From Flavobacteriales bacterium (GTDB lineage Bacteria; Bacteroidota; Bacteroidia; JANQJC01): a DNA stretch of 59,286 nt. Below the pieces are notes generated by a model. The model made no database searches, was not told where the DNA came from, and saw nothing but the letters and a program-made list of their open reading frames with translations. How positions within the stretch are numbered: position 1 is the first letter of the stretch; every line of letters starts with the position of its first letter. The DNA lies in assembly GCA_028281825.1 (NCBI GenBank), contig JANQJC010000017.1, positions 1-59,286 of the forward strand. Reading direction: 5' to 3'. Positions 34,634 to 43,643 of the stretch are shown here, one piece after another. Made by a program: the position numbers and the translations under genes.

Positions 34634-35707
34634 TTAGGCCAAAGCGGCACCTTCTGGCAGGGTAGCCCTGTATTTATCAATTTGTTTGTGCATCACGTAG
34701 AACCACAATGGTGGTATTAATGATAGTAACATCATACCCGGGTAACCTGTCGGCATTTGCGGTGCTTCTTCAAAGTGCCTTAATATTTGATATTTGCGAC
34801 TGGCCTTGTAATGGTGGTCGCTATGACGGCTTAGCTCAAAAAGCAATACCCTACCAAAAGTATGATTGCTGTTCCATGAGTGGATAGGTAACACTTTTTC
34901 ATATGTACCACGTTCAGTCTTTTGTCTACGCAGGCCATAGTGCTCAATGTAGTTCACTACTTCTAATAGGAGGAAACCAATAACAGCTGCTGCAATAAAG
35001 TAGAGCATTGTGAGCCAACCGAAAAAGAAGTAGATAGCGACTACCAAAGCCAGTTGTATTACCTGAAAGCGAATCATTTCATTGTGTAATGACCAAAATG
35101 GTTTGCCTTCTTTCTTTAGTTTTTTGGCTTCCAGTTTCCAAGCGCTGATGTAGCTCATTACTACAGAACGGACTAGAAATGCATAAAGGACTTCTCCACG
35201 CCTTGAAGATGCTGGGTCTTCATCAGTGCTTACATTTTTATGATGCCCCCGATTGTGTTCGATAAAAAAGTGCATGTAGAGTGAGGTGAGTAATAAGGCC
35301 TTGCTCATATTTTGCTCATACTTTTCTTTCCTATGGCCTAGCTCATGGGCTACATTAATGCCAATCACTGCGCAGGATATACCCATAGAGAAAATACGAC
35401 CCCAGGTTTCAAAAGGGGTTAAGCCAGGCTCACCTACTTGAAACAAGAAGGCAATGAGAAAGGCATATTGCAGGGGGACCATAGCGTAAACCAGGTAATC
35501 AAAAGCGCGGGCTTTCAAGGCTCTTTGTTCTTCTTCTTCGCTTAGGTTGTAAGTATCACCACTATATAATAGTTCAATAAAGGGTACTACACCAAAGGCA
35601 TAAAGTGGCAAAGTCCATGTCCACCAGCCATACATAAACAATGACATTAAACCTGCTATAGGCCCCGTGAATATAGTGAAGTAGGTTAAAAAGCGTTTGG
35701 TTAACAT
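34634..35707 (-). CDS. alkB: alkane 1-monooxygenase (AlkB)
   Basis: 357 residues, an integral-membrane non-heme diiron hydroxylase. The His motifs are all present in order: HELGHRKE near 121, EHNRGHHKN near 152, the AlkB-specific NYIEHYGL near 253 and RHSDHH near 293, with six or more hydrophobic segments. NYIEHYGL distinguishes it from fatty-acid desaturases. It oxidises medium-chain alkanes or alkyl chains to primary alcohols, with electrons from rubredoxin, not encoded here. It is divergent from a TetR-family gene with shared regulatory DNA at 35744-35806. Confidence 0.93.
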   Translation of the reverse strand: MLTKRFLTYFTIFTGPIAGLMSLFMYGWWTWTLPLYAFGVVPFIELLYSGDTYNLSEEEEQRALKARAFDYLVYAMVPLQYAFLIAFLFQVGEPGLTPFETWGRIFSMGISCAVIGINVAHELGHRKEKYEQNMSKALLLTSLYMHFFIEHNRGHHKNVSTDEDPASSRRGEVLYAFLVRSVVMSYISAWKLEAKKLKKEGKPFWSLHNEMIRFQVIQLALVVAIYFFFGWLTMLYFIAAAVIGFLLLEVVNYIEHYGLRRQKTERGTYEKVLPIHSWNSNHTFGRVLLFELSRHSDHHYKASRKYQILRHFEEAPQMPTGYPGMMLLSLIPPLWFYVMHKQIDKYRATLPEGAALA

Positions 35708-35743
35708 AGGCTATGTTTTTTTGATTACTGACGTAAAGATATG

Positions 35744-35751
35744 CAAAAGTA
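35744..35751 (-). promoter_or_regulatory. -7 element of the alkB promoter
   Basis: The minus strand reads TACTTTTG, a match to TAnnTTTG, 37 bases before the alkB ATG. No TTG is found at standard spacing, so the core promoter appears weak on its own. It lies directly beside the inverted repeat at 35752-35778. Confidence 0.5.
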
Positions 35752-35778
35752 AACTAAATTGCAAAAAATAGTTTAGTT
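35752..35778. promoter_or_regulatory. inverted repeat, probable TetR operator
   Basis: AACTAAA (35752-35758) and TTTAGTT (35772-35778) are perfect complements around a 13-base centre. The repeat lies between the divergent -7 elements of alkB and the TetR-family gene and covers the position of both -33 regions, as expected for a repressor site controlling both genes. Confidence 0.5.
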
Positions 35779-35798
35779 CAATTAGAGCAATAACTTTC

Positions 35799-35806
35799 TA
35801 ACTTTG
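35799..35806 (+). promoter_or_regulatory. -7 element of the TetR-gene promoter
   Basis: TAACTTTG matches TAnnTTTG and ends only 7 bases before the ATG at 35814, implying a leaderless or nearly leaderless mRNA. No TTG is found at the -33 position. Confidence 0.5.
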
Positions 35807-35813
35807 CTATTCA

Positions 35814-36410
35814 ATGGGTCGCAAAGCATTAGAAAAAGAGCGGATTGATAATCCTGAGAAGAAGCAGAAGTGGGCTGTGCAGCTATTGCCATTCTTTCAG
35901 CAGAAGGGATTGAAGGGCGTTACCATGGACGATATAGCGGCAGAGCTAGGCAAGAGTAAAGCTACGGTATACAAGTACTTTGAGAGTAGGGAGGAGATTA
36001 TTGCTACCCTCATTACTTACAAACTACAGGAGATACAACAGTTTGAGGATTACCTGAATGATAAGAAGCTACTTTACCTGGAGCGCTACAAGCAGGCTGT
36101 GCAATACCTCAGTGAGCACATCGGGGATATCAGCAATCTTTTTCTAGCAGACTTGAAACATGAGCAGCCCGAGCTGTGGAATATGATAGATGCTTTTAGG
36201 CAGTATACAATCACTGTACTCAAACGCTACTATGAGGAAGGCATAGAGAATGGTACCTTTAATAATTTACATCCCACCATCATGGTCATGGGTGACCAAT
36301 TCTTTGTAAATCTGTTGAGTGACCCTGACTTCCTGATAGAACAAAAACTTACCATCAAAGAGGCTTTTGATGAGTATTTCCGCATGAAGTTTTATGGGAT
36401 AATGAAATAG
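35814..36410 (+). CDS. TetR/AcrR-family transcriptional regulator
   Basis: 198 residues. The N-terminal helix-turn-helix is clear: LPFFQQKGLKGVTMDDIAAE, then LGKSKATVYKYFESREEIIA, the classic TetR recognition helix. The C-terminal part (about 70-198) is all helical and would hold the ligand-binding and dimer surface. It is divergent from alkB, so control of alkane or fatty-acyl hydroxylation is likely; the inducer may be a lipid or alkane. A candidate operator lies in the shared intergenic region. Confidence 0.88.
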   Translation: MGRKALEKERIDNPEKKQKWAVQLLPFFQQKGLKGVTMDDIAAELGKSKATVYKYFESREEIIATLITYKLQEIQQFEDYLNDKKLLYLERYKQAVQYLSEHIGDISNLFLADLKHEQPELWNMIDAFRQYTITVLKRYYEEGIENGTFNNLHPTIMVMGDQFFVNLLSDPDFLIEQKLTIKEAFDEYFRMKFYGIMK

Positions 36411-36412
36411 AT

Positions 36413-36437
36413 TCTTTGTAATCAACAAAGATTTTTT
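36413..36437 (+). terminator. possible terminator after the TetR-family gene
   Basis: TCTTTGT (36413-36419) and ACAAAGA (36425-36431) form a 7-bp stem with a 5-base loop, followed by six T. The stem is AT-rich and therefore weak. Confidence 0.45.
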
Positions 36438-36470
36438 GTAAATTAGCTGTAGCTATCAACCACACCACCT

Positions 36471-37229
36471 ATGGTCAGATTTTTGCAGTCTTTCCTCATT
36501 CTGCTTTTTATTACCGTTTACAGTCAGGTATCATTTTCACAGGATGTTTTATACCTGCGCGATAATACTACCATTAATGCCAAAGTGAAGGAAATAGCGG
36601 AAGAAGCTGTGATTTACATACAAGCAGGACAGGATTATTCTATTGAAAGAAAGGAGGTGGTGCTGATTATTTATGAAGATGGCACCCACACTGTAGTTAA
36701 AAACAAGAGTCAAGTAGTACTACTTGAAGTGAATGAAGACTTTGGCAGGCACCTTGTTTCATGGCAGGTGGGAGACCTTTGGCAGTTTAATATTTCAGGG
36801 GCTTACGAGTATTTTTTTACGTCAGGGATAATGAGTCTAAGGATACCTGTATCTGCGGATATTGATGCTTATAGCAAAAGGGCGATCGGTAAAAATGAGG
36901 TAAGAAGGATAATGTATACAGGTTTAGATTGTAATTTTTATCCATTCAGGCAAAGAGCTATTTCACCCTATGTGGGGCCGGGCGTTCGATATAGCAAGCT
37001 GCGGAATTTTATAGGTTATGAGTATATTAAAACTGCTAATTACCCAAAGTGGTTGCGCTCAACCGAGATTGGGCTGTATGCTAACGGGGGGCTTTTATTC
37101 CAGTTGTCGCCCCAGCTTGGTGTTAACCTTGGTTTGGGTTTTGGTGTCAATAGCACATGGTATGAGGATGGGACAGAAGAGTATTATTTTGATGTTTTAA
37201 GGCATTTTTCAATCGGATATAGATTTTAA
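36471..37229 (+). CDS. outer-membrane beta-barrel-like protein, tandem copy 1
   Basis: 252 residues with a signal peptide (SFLILLFITVYSQVSFSQ). A short N-terminal domain (about 22-85) begins DVLYLRDNTTINAKVKEI and is shared with copies 2 and 4. The rest alternates short amphipathic strands (YEYFFTSGIMSLRIPVSADI, LDCNFYPFRQ) and ends in FSIGYRF, an aromatic terminal strand typical of outer-membrane barrels. Function unknown. Start of a four-gene tandem array on one strand, with 3-80 base gaps. Confidence 0.72.
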   Translation: MVRFLQSFLILLFITVYSQVSFSQDVLYLRDNTTINAKVKEIAEEAVIYIQAGQDYSIERKEVVLIIYEDGTHTVVKNKSQVVLLEVNEDFGRHLVSWQVGDLWQFNISGAYEYFFTSGIMSLRIPVSADIDAYSKRAIGKNEVRRIMYTGLDCNFYPFRQRAISPYVGPGVRYSKLRNFIGYEYIKTANYPKWLRSTEIGLYANGGLLFQLSPQLGVNLGLGFGVNSTWYEDGTEEYYFDVLRHFSIGYRF

Positions 37230-37232
37230 ACT

Positions 37233-38009
37233 ATGAAGGCTATTATCAGTTTTTTGGTTTTTGTGGGCATGGTTCTGCTATACAATGGTGCGCATGCCCA
37301 GGACGTAATTTATATGAACGATGGAAGAAAGATAGAGGGCAAGGTGACCAAGGTAGATGACAATATTGTGAAGTATATAAAGGCTGACGACCCCAATAAT
37401 TATGAGAAGACACTAGGCAAGATTAATGTTTCCATCATACTGTATGAAAACGGTACTCATGAAGTGATGAAGAGAGAAGAAACACTAGCCAAAAAACTGA
37501 AAAAAGACTTCGGTAGGCACCTTATCAACTGGGATGGGCTGGATATATTCGCCTTGAATGTTTCATTTGCTTATGAGTATTTCTCTAAGTCAGGCAAAAT
37601 AGGAGTGAGGGTACCCTTGTCGCTTGGGTTTAAAAATACCTGGGCGGAAGAGCGGTTTCAAGTAATTGGGCAACATGGCAGGATATTCGCAACCGGTATT
37701 GATATAAATTATTACCCGGCAGGGCAAGGTACAGGCGCTTACTTCCTGGGGCCTTCTTTTGGTTACAGCACTATTAGGTATTACCCACAAGAGAATTATT
37801 ACTCACCCATGAAGTTTGTAGAGCAGTATGCCCTGCATTTTGTGCAGGGGGTGGTACTTCAAATGGGTAAACGTGTTGCACTCTCTGGTGCCGTAGGTAT
37901 TGGTATTCTTCAAAAGCACTCACCCGTGAATGACTGGGAGTGGAAACAAACCCAATCAATTACACTCAGGGGATCTATAGGTTATAGGTTTGGATACACC
38001 AAAGAATAG
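37233..38009 (+). CDS. outer-membrane beta-barrel-like protein, tandem copy 2
   Basis: 258 residues. Signal ends at NGAHAQ; the mature start DVIYMNDGRKIEGKVTKVDD is the shared N-terminal domain. FGRHLINWDGLDIFALNVSF, YEYFSKSGKIGVRVPLSLGF and FATGIDINYYPAGQG are conserved with copies 1, 3 and 4; the end is LRGSIGYRFGYTKE. It begins three bases after copy 1, so the two are co-transcribed. Function unknown. Confidence 0.72.
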   Translation: MKAIISFLVFVGMVLLYNGAHAQDVIYMNDGRKIEGKVTKVDDNIVKYIKADDPNNYEKTLGKINVSIILYENGTHEVMKREETLAKKLKKDFGRHLINWDGLDIFALNVSFAYEYFSKSGKIGVRVPLSLGFKNTWAEERFQVIGQHGRIFATGIDINYYPAGQGTGAYFLGPSFGYSTIRYYPQENYYSPMKFVEQYALHFVQGVVLQMGKRVALSGAVGIGILQKHSPVNDWEWKQTQSITLRGSIGYRFGYTKE

Positions 38010-38065
38010 CGATTTAAAATAAAAAAGCTGTTTTGTAGTTACTTGGGTAGTAACCACCCATAGTA

Positions 38066-38776
38066 ATGAAAAGGTTTTTTCTACTAGCCAGTCTCTTTTT
38101 TTCTTTTCAGGTATCTTTTGCACAGGAAGCAGAATCGCATACCAACGGTATCGATAACACTTTCAAAAGAAATCTGATAACATGGGAGTTTGCGGAATTG
38201 ATAATGACAAATCTCTCGGTGTCTTATGAGCGGTTCAGCAAGTCAGGCAAATGGGGTTTTCGTATACCTGTTTCTATTGGGCTCGAACCCACATATGGTT
38301 CAGTTTCATTTGCAGATGGTGAGGTCATTAAACTTGGCTACAAAAACATAAAAACCAATGAGGCTATTGGTACTGATGCAAGGGTATTTGCCACTGGATT
38401 TAATCTCAATTACTATCTGGTAGTTAAAGGTAAAAGCAAGTACTTTATTGGCCCTGAAATTAATGTAGCCATAAACAAAGCTTACTTGTACTACTATGAA
38501 GGTGACTCAATAGTTAAACCATATCTTGATACCGTGACAGGAGTTTGGATACATCAATATCCTTACTGGAATGAGCATTATGAATATGGGCATAGTGTAA
38601 GGGCATCTTTTCATCTCCATAATGGATGGATGTTTCAAGCGGGCAGGCATATTAGTTTGGTTACTGCACTGGGCTTGGGGTATATTTATCAGTACTTTGA
38701 AACCAGCCAGGGGACATTCTATGAAAAGACACCTTCCTTAACTTTACGCTTTTCAGTAGGTTATAGGTTTGGATAA
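38066..38776 (+). CDS. outer-membrane beta-barrel-like protein, tandem copy 3, short form
   Basis: 236 residues. Signal peptide (FFLLASLFFSFQVSFAQ) followed directly by a short linker and the barrel-like part (FKRNLITWEFAELIMTNLSV, YERFSKSGKWGFRIPVSIGL, FATGFNLNYYLVVKG). The N-terminal D-V-I-Y domain found in the other three copies is missing, so this is a truncated or domain-lost paralogue, yet it keeps its own signal peptide and an intact C-terminal LRFSVGYRFG strand. Probably still functional. Confidence 0.72.
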   Translation: MKRFFLLASLFFSFQVSFAQEAESHTNGIDNTFKRNLITWEFAELIMTNLSVSYERFSKSGKWGFRIPVSIGLEPTYGSVSFADGEVIKLGYKNIKTNEAIGTDARVFATGFNLNYYLVVKGKSKYFIGPEINVAINKAYLYYYEGDSIVKPYLDTVTGVWIHQYPYWNEHYEYGHSVRASFHLHNGWMFQAGRHISLVTALGLGYIYQYFETSQGTFYEKTPSLTLRFSVGYRFG

Positions 38777-38868
38777 CACAATGCGATAAATATTTTTTAC
38801 CTAGTGACAGTACTTTGTAATAAGAAACCAATTCCTTCGTTACTTTGCATTAATAAATGTATCGTTCC

Positions 38869-39696
38869 ATGAAAAAAACAGCCCATTTAATATTGCTAAT
38901 TGCTTTAGTATCAACATTTACTTCATTTGCTCAGGATGTCATCTATACAGTGGATGGCGGCAAAATTGAAGGTAAAATATCATTGGTGGGAACTGATGTT
39001 ATCACCTACAAAAAGACGGACAATCCCACGGGACCAGATTATGTGATAAGCAAGCAACAGGTGTTGATGCTGATTTATGAGAATGGTAACCATGAAACTT
39101 TCAATGCAACAACCACTGACAAAATGCCACTCGTTACCCCCGAAGAATTGGGCTGTAACCTTATAACCTGGAATTTTCTTGACCTATTGACTATAAATAT
39201 GAGTGTGTCCTATGAGCGTTTTATGCCATCTGGCAAGTTTAGCTGGAGAATACCTTTTTCCATGGGTTTTGATTATGGCAGCTATGCCGATTGGAGTTAC
39301 CCTGAAGTGGCTGGTGGAAGAAGTAGGGTTTTTTTAACAGGCTTTGGCATCAACTATTACCCTACAGGGCAGGGCAAGAGCAAATATTTCGTAGGCCCAT
39401 CGCTTGATTTTTCAATTAACAGGTTTGCCTATGACGACTTTTATGGGGTTGAGCCTTATTATCCAAATCCTAATGATTCAAGCTATTATGAGTATCCCTA
39501 TACCGAATACCACCACCAGGGGGTTTCATTACGCACGGCATTACACATCAATAACGGGTGGCTGGTGCAGCCTACCAAAAATTTCAGCATAGTGGCTGCC
39601 CTTGGCTTAGGCATAAGAACGGAGTACTTTGAGGGCGTTAACTATGGTTACAACCCTTCCGTAACGCTCAGGCTGGCGGCGGGGTATAGGTTTTAG
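38869..39696 (+). CDS. outer-membrane beta-barrel-like protein, tandem copy 4
   Basis: 275 residues from the ATG at 38869, which starts MKKTAHLILLIALVSTF; the ATG at 38857 adds four residues. The shared N-terminal domain is present (DVIYTVDGGKIEGKISLVG), then LGCNLITWNFLDLLTINMSV, YERFMPSGKFSWRIPFSMGF, LTGFGINYYPTGQGKSKYF and a final RLAAGYRF strand. The stop is directly adjacent to the stop of the convergent TPR gene, with no spacer or terminator. Confidence 0.72.
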   Translation: MKKTAHLILLIALVSTFTSFAQDVIYTVDGGKIEGKISLVGTDVITYKKTDNPTGPDYVISKQQVLMLIYENGNHETFNATTTDKMPLVTPEELGCNLITWNFLDLLTINMSVSYERFMPSGKFSWRIPFSMGFDYGSYADWSYPEVAGGRSRVFLTGFGINYYPTGQGKSKYFVGPSLDFSINRFAYDDFYGVEPYYPNPNDSSYYEYPYTEYHHQGVSLRTALHINNGWLVQPTKNFSIVAALGLGIRTEYFEGVNYGYNPSVTLRLAAGYRF

Positions 39697-40314
39697 CTAC
39701 TTAATCAGAGATAATCCCTCCAGTGCTGACTCATCTTCAGGTGACATCATCAACACTTTATTGAAAAGCACCTTTGCCTCGCGGAATTTATTGAGTCTGT
39801 AATTGGTCCATGCCAGCATCAGAGCGCTATCATAGTCAAATGGATATAAGTTGGCTACTTTCTCAAAATGAGTGAAAGCCTTTTGGTACTCCCCGTTGCT
39901 ATAGTCTATCATACCAATGCGATAGTGCGCCTGGGTGTTGTTGGCATCAATCTTTAATATCTCCTCGTATTGCTTGTGCACCTGGTTCCAATTACCGAGT
40001 GCCGCAGCTGGAAGGGCATAACCAAATTTAGCCTCAATGGCGTAAGGCATCAAGCTAATGGCTTTTTGGTAATAGGTTTGTGCTTCAGTGTACGATGCAG
40101 CCATATAATTCAACCATCCCAGCCTGAGGTTTATTTCATAGGAGCTTTCGCTATACACCGCCTTCATGGTATTAATGGCTTTGGTGTATTCACCTTCAGT
40201 TTCTTCGGTATAACTTTTGGCAAAAGCCTTTATTTCTTTTTCTTGGGCGTTGCTGTTTACAGCGCTCAGCGCCAGTATAGCGAACATTATTGTTGAAGTG
40301 ATGAACGTTTTCAT
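39697..40314 (-). CDS. TPR-repeat periplasmic protein, last gene of the pqqD/ATP-grasp operon
   Basis: 205 residues with a signal peptide (STIMFAILALSAVNSNAQ). About five TPR units follow (for example YTEAQTYYQKAISLMPYAIE, THFEKVANLYPFDYDSALML), predicting a protein-binding scaffold in the periplasm. The start overlaps the upstream gene by 4 bases, so translation is coupled. It is the last of six co-directional genes starting with a PqqD-like protein. Confidence 0.8.
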   Translation of the reverse strand: MKTFITSTIMFAILALSAVNSNAQEKEIKAFAKSYTEETEGEYTKAINTMKAVYSESSYEINLRLGWLNYMAASYTEAQTYYQKAISLMPYAIEAKFGYALPAAALGNWNQVHKQYEEILKIDANNTQAHYRIGMIDYSNGEYQKAFTHFEKVANLYPFDYDSALMLAWTNYRLNKFREAKVLFNKVLMMSPEDESALEGLSLIK

Positions 40315-41465
40315 AAGTTATATTTTAAGCCAATTATTAATGTGTTGAATTTGTATTGAAGTGTTGTAAAAGATAAGTCCTTGTTTTCGTGCATAAAGAT
40401 ACCATACAAAGAGAATTTTTGAGAAAAAGGTATGGTACCAATTAAGCTAAGTTGATAATTATTCAAATCGGTTGAGTTGTTTACGGTTAATGGTGTTTCG
40501 CCGAAGAAGCGTACTATTTCATCATCGTATACAAATTCACCAGTCAGCCATAGATATTTGAAAATCTTGCCCGAAACAGACTGTTTTACAACAGGGTATT
40601 TTCTATCGGGTACAAAATGATAGTTAAATGAAGTGAGTGTTGATAGATTTGGGTTACCAAAGGGATACCAAGCCAAAGCTGCACCCAGTTGCATTTGTGT
40701 TTCACCATTTAATGAACTGTAAGAAAACTGCAAAGGGAGAATATCAAAACTACCAATTCTTTTCTTTAGAGCAGCTGCAAAAGCCCAATCTGTGTAGCTT
40801 GAATCAGCAAATGTTCCCCCTATGTAATGGAAGCCCGTAGTTGCTGAGAATGTCCTGCTAAATTGCAGCTTGGGAAATATGGAATAACTTGTTTGCGTCA
40901 GAGTTGAGTTGTACTTATCCTGCGAGAGATAGGTAAACATATGATATACCGAGAAAGAATAACCCAGCTTATGAGATAAGCCAAGCCCACCATAGTATAT
41001 GTTGCCAATAGGTGGGTCGTCGGTACTGGCTTTGTAGCCACCTTCGACATTGGCGTAGTCTACGATTCTGAGTTTTTTCAGTTCTATCCTTTCCTGAACG
41101 ATAGGTAGTGATTGGCCATAAACCTTTCTGGCAGCATCAATATCACCACTATACAGTACTGCATAATATAGGTTCTCCCGAGCGAAGTCACTTCTGCTAT
41201 TAAACTCCAATGCTTTGGCAAAGGCTTTCTCTGCTTTGCGGTAGTCTTGCTTGTTCATATAGGCAACACCTATCCGGGCTTGCAGATAGTAGTAGTCGAT
41301 GCCTTGAGCATGTGCTAGGTTGACAATGGCGATAACTGAATCCCATTCCCCTAGCATATACATGGCATAGGACTGTTTTTCTATTTCAGCCTGACTCATC
41401 ATAGTTTGAGCCTTGCTTGCCAGAGATGCCACCAAGAGTAATATTACGGTTAATCCTTTACGCAT
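40311..41465 (-). CDS. TPR plus outer-membrane beta-barrel protein (YaiO-like)
   Basis: 384 residues. Signal peptide (LTVILLLVASLASKAQ); TPR units at about 25-125 (EKAFAKALEFNSRSDFAREN); then about 200 residues of short alternating strands (YSFSVYHMFTYLS, FSATTGFHYIGG, FSLYGIFMHENKD) ending LIIGLKYNL, typical of an outer-membrane barrel. The layout of N-terminal TPR and C-terminal barrel resembles YaiO-like proteins. It overlaps the transporter-peptidase gene upstream by 16 bases. It could be an outer-membrane exit or anchor for the operon's product; this is inference. Confidence 0.7.
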   Translation of the reverse strand: MRKGLTVILLLVASLASKAQTMMSQAEIEKQSYAMYMLGEWDSVIAIVNLAHAQGIDYYYLQARIGVAYMNKQDYRKAEKAFAKALEFNSRSDFARENLYYAVLYSGDIDAARKVYGQSLPIVQERIELKKLRIVDYANVEGGYKASTDDPPIGNIYYGGLGLSHKLGYSFSVYHMFTYLSQDKYNSTLTQTSYSIFPKLQFSRTFSATTGFHYIGGTFADSSYTDWAFAAALKKRIGSFDILPLQFSYSSLNGETQMQLGAALAWYPFGNPNLSTLTSFNYHFVPDRKYPVVKQSVSGKIFKYLWLTGEFVYDDEIVRFFGETPLTVNNSTDLNNYQLSLIGTIPFSQKFSLYGIFMHENKDLSFTTLQYKFNTLIIGLKYNL

Positions 41466-43630
41466 TCTGCTATGATTTCTTTACCGTTACTATTAATCAA
41501 GAAACGCTCTATGCGTCCGTTCTCTAGGTGGAATTCAAAATCAGTTTTTTTCTTGCCCATAAAGCTGTTTACGATATTGGCAGAACTCTTTATCAGTATT
41601 TTTCGTGGCTCCATACTGTCGTCCTGTTCAACAAATGTGGCTTTGTAATGCGCTTTTAGGTATATATAAAAAGGTGCTATAAAGTCTTGTGTAATTCTTG
41701 CTAAACCATTGTAGAAAGTACTGATAGGTAATTCGTCTTTCACGCTTAGGTCTTGATAGTAGCCCAACAGCATTTTATGGGCACCTATGTAAAAGTGATA
41801 GAGTAATGAGTTTTTGTCACCGACAAAATCAGTGAAGTAGTGCAGCGTTTCATTATTTACAAAGTAGGCATAACTCTTAGTGGCGTGGCAATAAATGTAG
41901 GTTTGGTTGTATGCATCCGTGAATACTTCCCATTCAACGGTTTCGCCATCTGCATTAAACTTAAAGATGTTTCCAGGTATGAAATAAAAAGCGTTTTTAA
42001 TCAGTTTGGTGGTGCTTACCCGAGATACTATTTGATTTTCTTCGGGATAATCAAAGGAGTGGAAGGTTGGATTGCCGCCCTCAAGTGATATATAGTAACA
42101 AATAGGATGTTTCAAGGTCTTGGAGCCAATGTATGGCGTTGACTGCACCTGAAAATGGATGTGTGGCTCTGGTGAGCGACCCGAATTACCACAGGTGGCT
42201 ATTTTATCCCCTTTCTTTACACTATCACCCTCTTTCACTTTGATGCTATCTTTCTTCAAGTGACTTAGTTTGGTATATAGGTATTCACTGTGCTTGATAA
42301 TAACGGTATTGCCCCAGTTGTTTTCAAGGTCTATGCCACCAATAGGATTTTCCTCTATGCTGTCTTCTACCTTAATCACGTAGCCGGCTTGTGGTGCTAG
42401 TACAGGCAAGTTGTAGCAATAAAATTCTTCAGCCTGGGTGCCTGGCATGCGATAGGTATTGCCTTTGTCATCTACTACATCAAAATCCCAAGCCTCTTTC
42501 CAATCACCTTTATGGGTAATGTTGCCTTCATGCCCCTGAGATACTCTCCACTCACCGAAGAAGGGTAGGTAAATATGAATATAAGTATCGTTCTTGAATC
42601 GCTCCATCCTGTTGATGTGTTTATACAGGTTTTTCTCAGGTGAGAATTGTTGATAGACCACCAAATCCAACTTTTTGCTGAATACTCGCAATTGCAAAAC
42701 ATAAATTACCAATAGTACTATGATGTTAAATGGCATGGAGTAGATAGGCAGTTGAAATACTCCCATGACGATGCTAGTGGCACTAATGAGTAAGGCTATT
42801 AATGGTGTGACCAAGATGACAACCAAGTATGATTTGAAAGAGGGTATCAGAAAGAAACCACCCAAGGCAATGGCAGAGAGAATAAAGTTGAAGCCGATAT
42901 AACTGTAATTCAGTTGCGTGAAATCACCCTGAAAGTAATAGTAGAACAAGTATCCAGTTACAAAACCAACGATGGATAGGGTAAAGGCTATTCGCGAATA
43001 AACCAGCAAACCGATACAGATGATAATACCTGAGATAATATTATACTGGAAGAAAATAGCTCCCAACGATTTCAGGTAAACATCAACCGCTAATGGGATG
43101 GGTAGGTTGTTCATGGCCTCATAGAAATTAACCAATGTTTGCCCTCCATAAGACCAAAGCTCATTGATGGTGTAGATACCCCGCTCACTCATAGATAGGG
43201 CCAGATAGCTACGGCCTGTAAGTATTACTATCCATACCCCAATGATGAAGGGGAAACTGAGAAATGGCAGCTTGTTTTTACCCAATGAGGATGAAAATGC
43301 AATTGACATCATCAGGGTGAGTAGGGAAATGAATACAAGCAATATAAAAAACTGGATGCTGAACTGGTACAAAGCCCCCATAACCAAGCCAACCATAACG
43401 CTATTGAAGCCATAGACGCCGTTGCGCACTTGTTCTTTATCAAATCCTAACCAGATGGAGAAGAATTGAGTGACAAGCACAGCTATTAAGCCGCTAATGC
43501 CTACGTAGGGGTCAATGAATGAGGCTAAAATGAGCAGAATACCAAACCAGCGGTCATTGCTGAAGAATATCTGTGAATAGCTATTCAGCGCACCCTCAAA
43601 ATACAGTTGTGCTGCTTCCCTGGGCTTCAT
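41450..43630 (-). CDS. fusion of urea-transporter (UT) domain with M23 peptidase domain
   Basis: 726 residues from the ATG at 43630; a TTG six bases upstream is also possible. Residues 1-320 form a UT-family transporter (about ten helices; FFSNDRWFGILLILASFIDP and VRNGVYGFNSVMVGLVMG are typical, with a second similar half at KSLGAIFFQYNIISGIIICI). Residues about 365-500 carry an M23/LytM peptidase: His and Asp in HKGDWKEAWDFD near 376-388 and PEPHIHFQVQ near 490, so the zinc ligands look intact. A further 225-residue C-terminal part has no family that I know. Gene order puts it after the PLP enzyme and ahead of the TPR/OMP gene. Confidence 0.85.
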   Translation of the reverse strand: MKPREAAQLYFEGALNSYSQIFFSNDRWFGILLILASFIDPYVGISGLIAVLVTQFFSIWLGFDKEQVRNGVYGFNSVMVGLVMGALYQFSIQFFILLVFISLLTLMMSIAFSSSLGKNKLPFLSFPFIIGVWIVILTGRSYLALSMSERGIYTINELWSYGGQTLVNFYEAMNNLPIPLAVDVYLKSLGAIFFQYNIISGIIICIGLLVYSRIAFTLSIVGFVTGYLFYYYFQGDFTQLNYSYIGFNFILSAIALGGFFLIPSFKSYLVVILVTPLIALLISATSIVMGVFQLPIYSMPFNIIVLLVIYVLQLRVFSKKLDLVVYQQFSPEKNLYKHINRMERFKNDTYIHIYLPFFGEWRVSQGHEGNITHKGDWKEAWDFDVVDDKGNTYRMPGTQAEEFYCYNLPVLAPQAGYVIKVEDSIEENPIGGIDLENNWGNTVIIKHSEYLYTKLSHLKKDSIKVKEGDSVKKGDKIATCGNSGRSPEPHIHFQVQSTPYIGSKTLKHPICYYISLEGGNPTFHSFDYPEENQIVSRVSTTKLIKNAFYFIPGNIFKFNADGETVEWEVFTDAYNQTYIYCHATKSYAYFVNNETLHYFTDFVGDKNSLLYHFYIGAHKMLLGYYQDLSVKDELPISTFYNGLARITQDFIAPFYIYLKAHYKATFVEQDDSMEPRKILIKSSANIVNSFMGKKKTDFEFHLENGRIERFLINSNGKEIIAECVKD

Positions 43631-43643
43631 GGGCAAGGACTGT

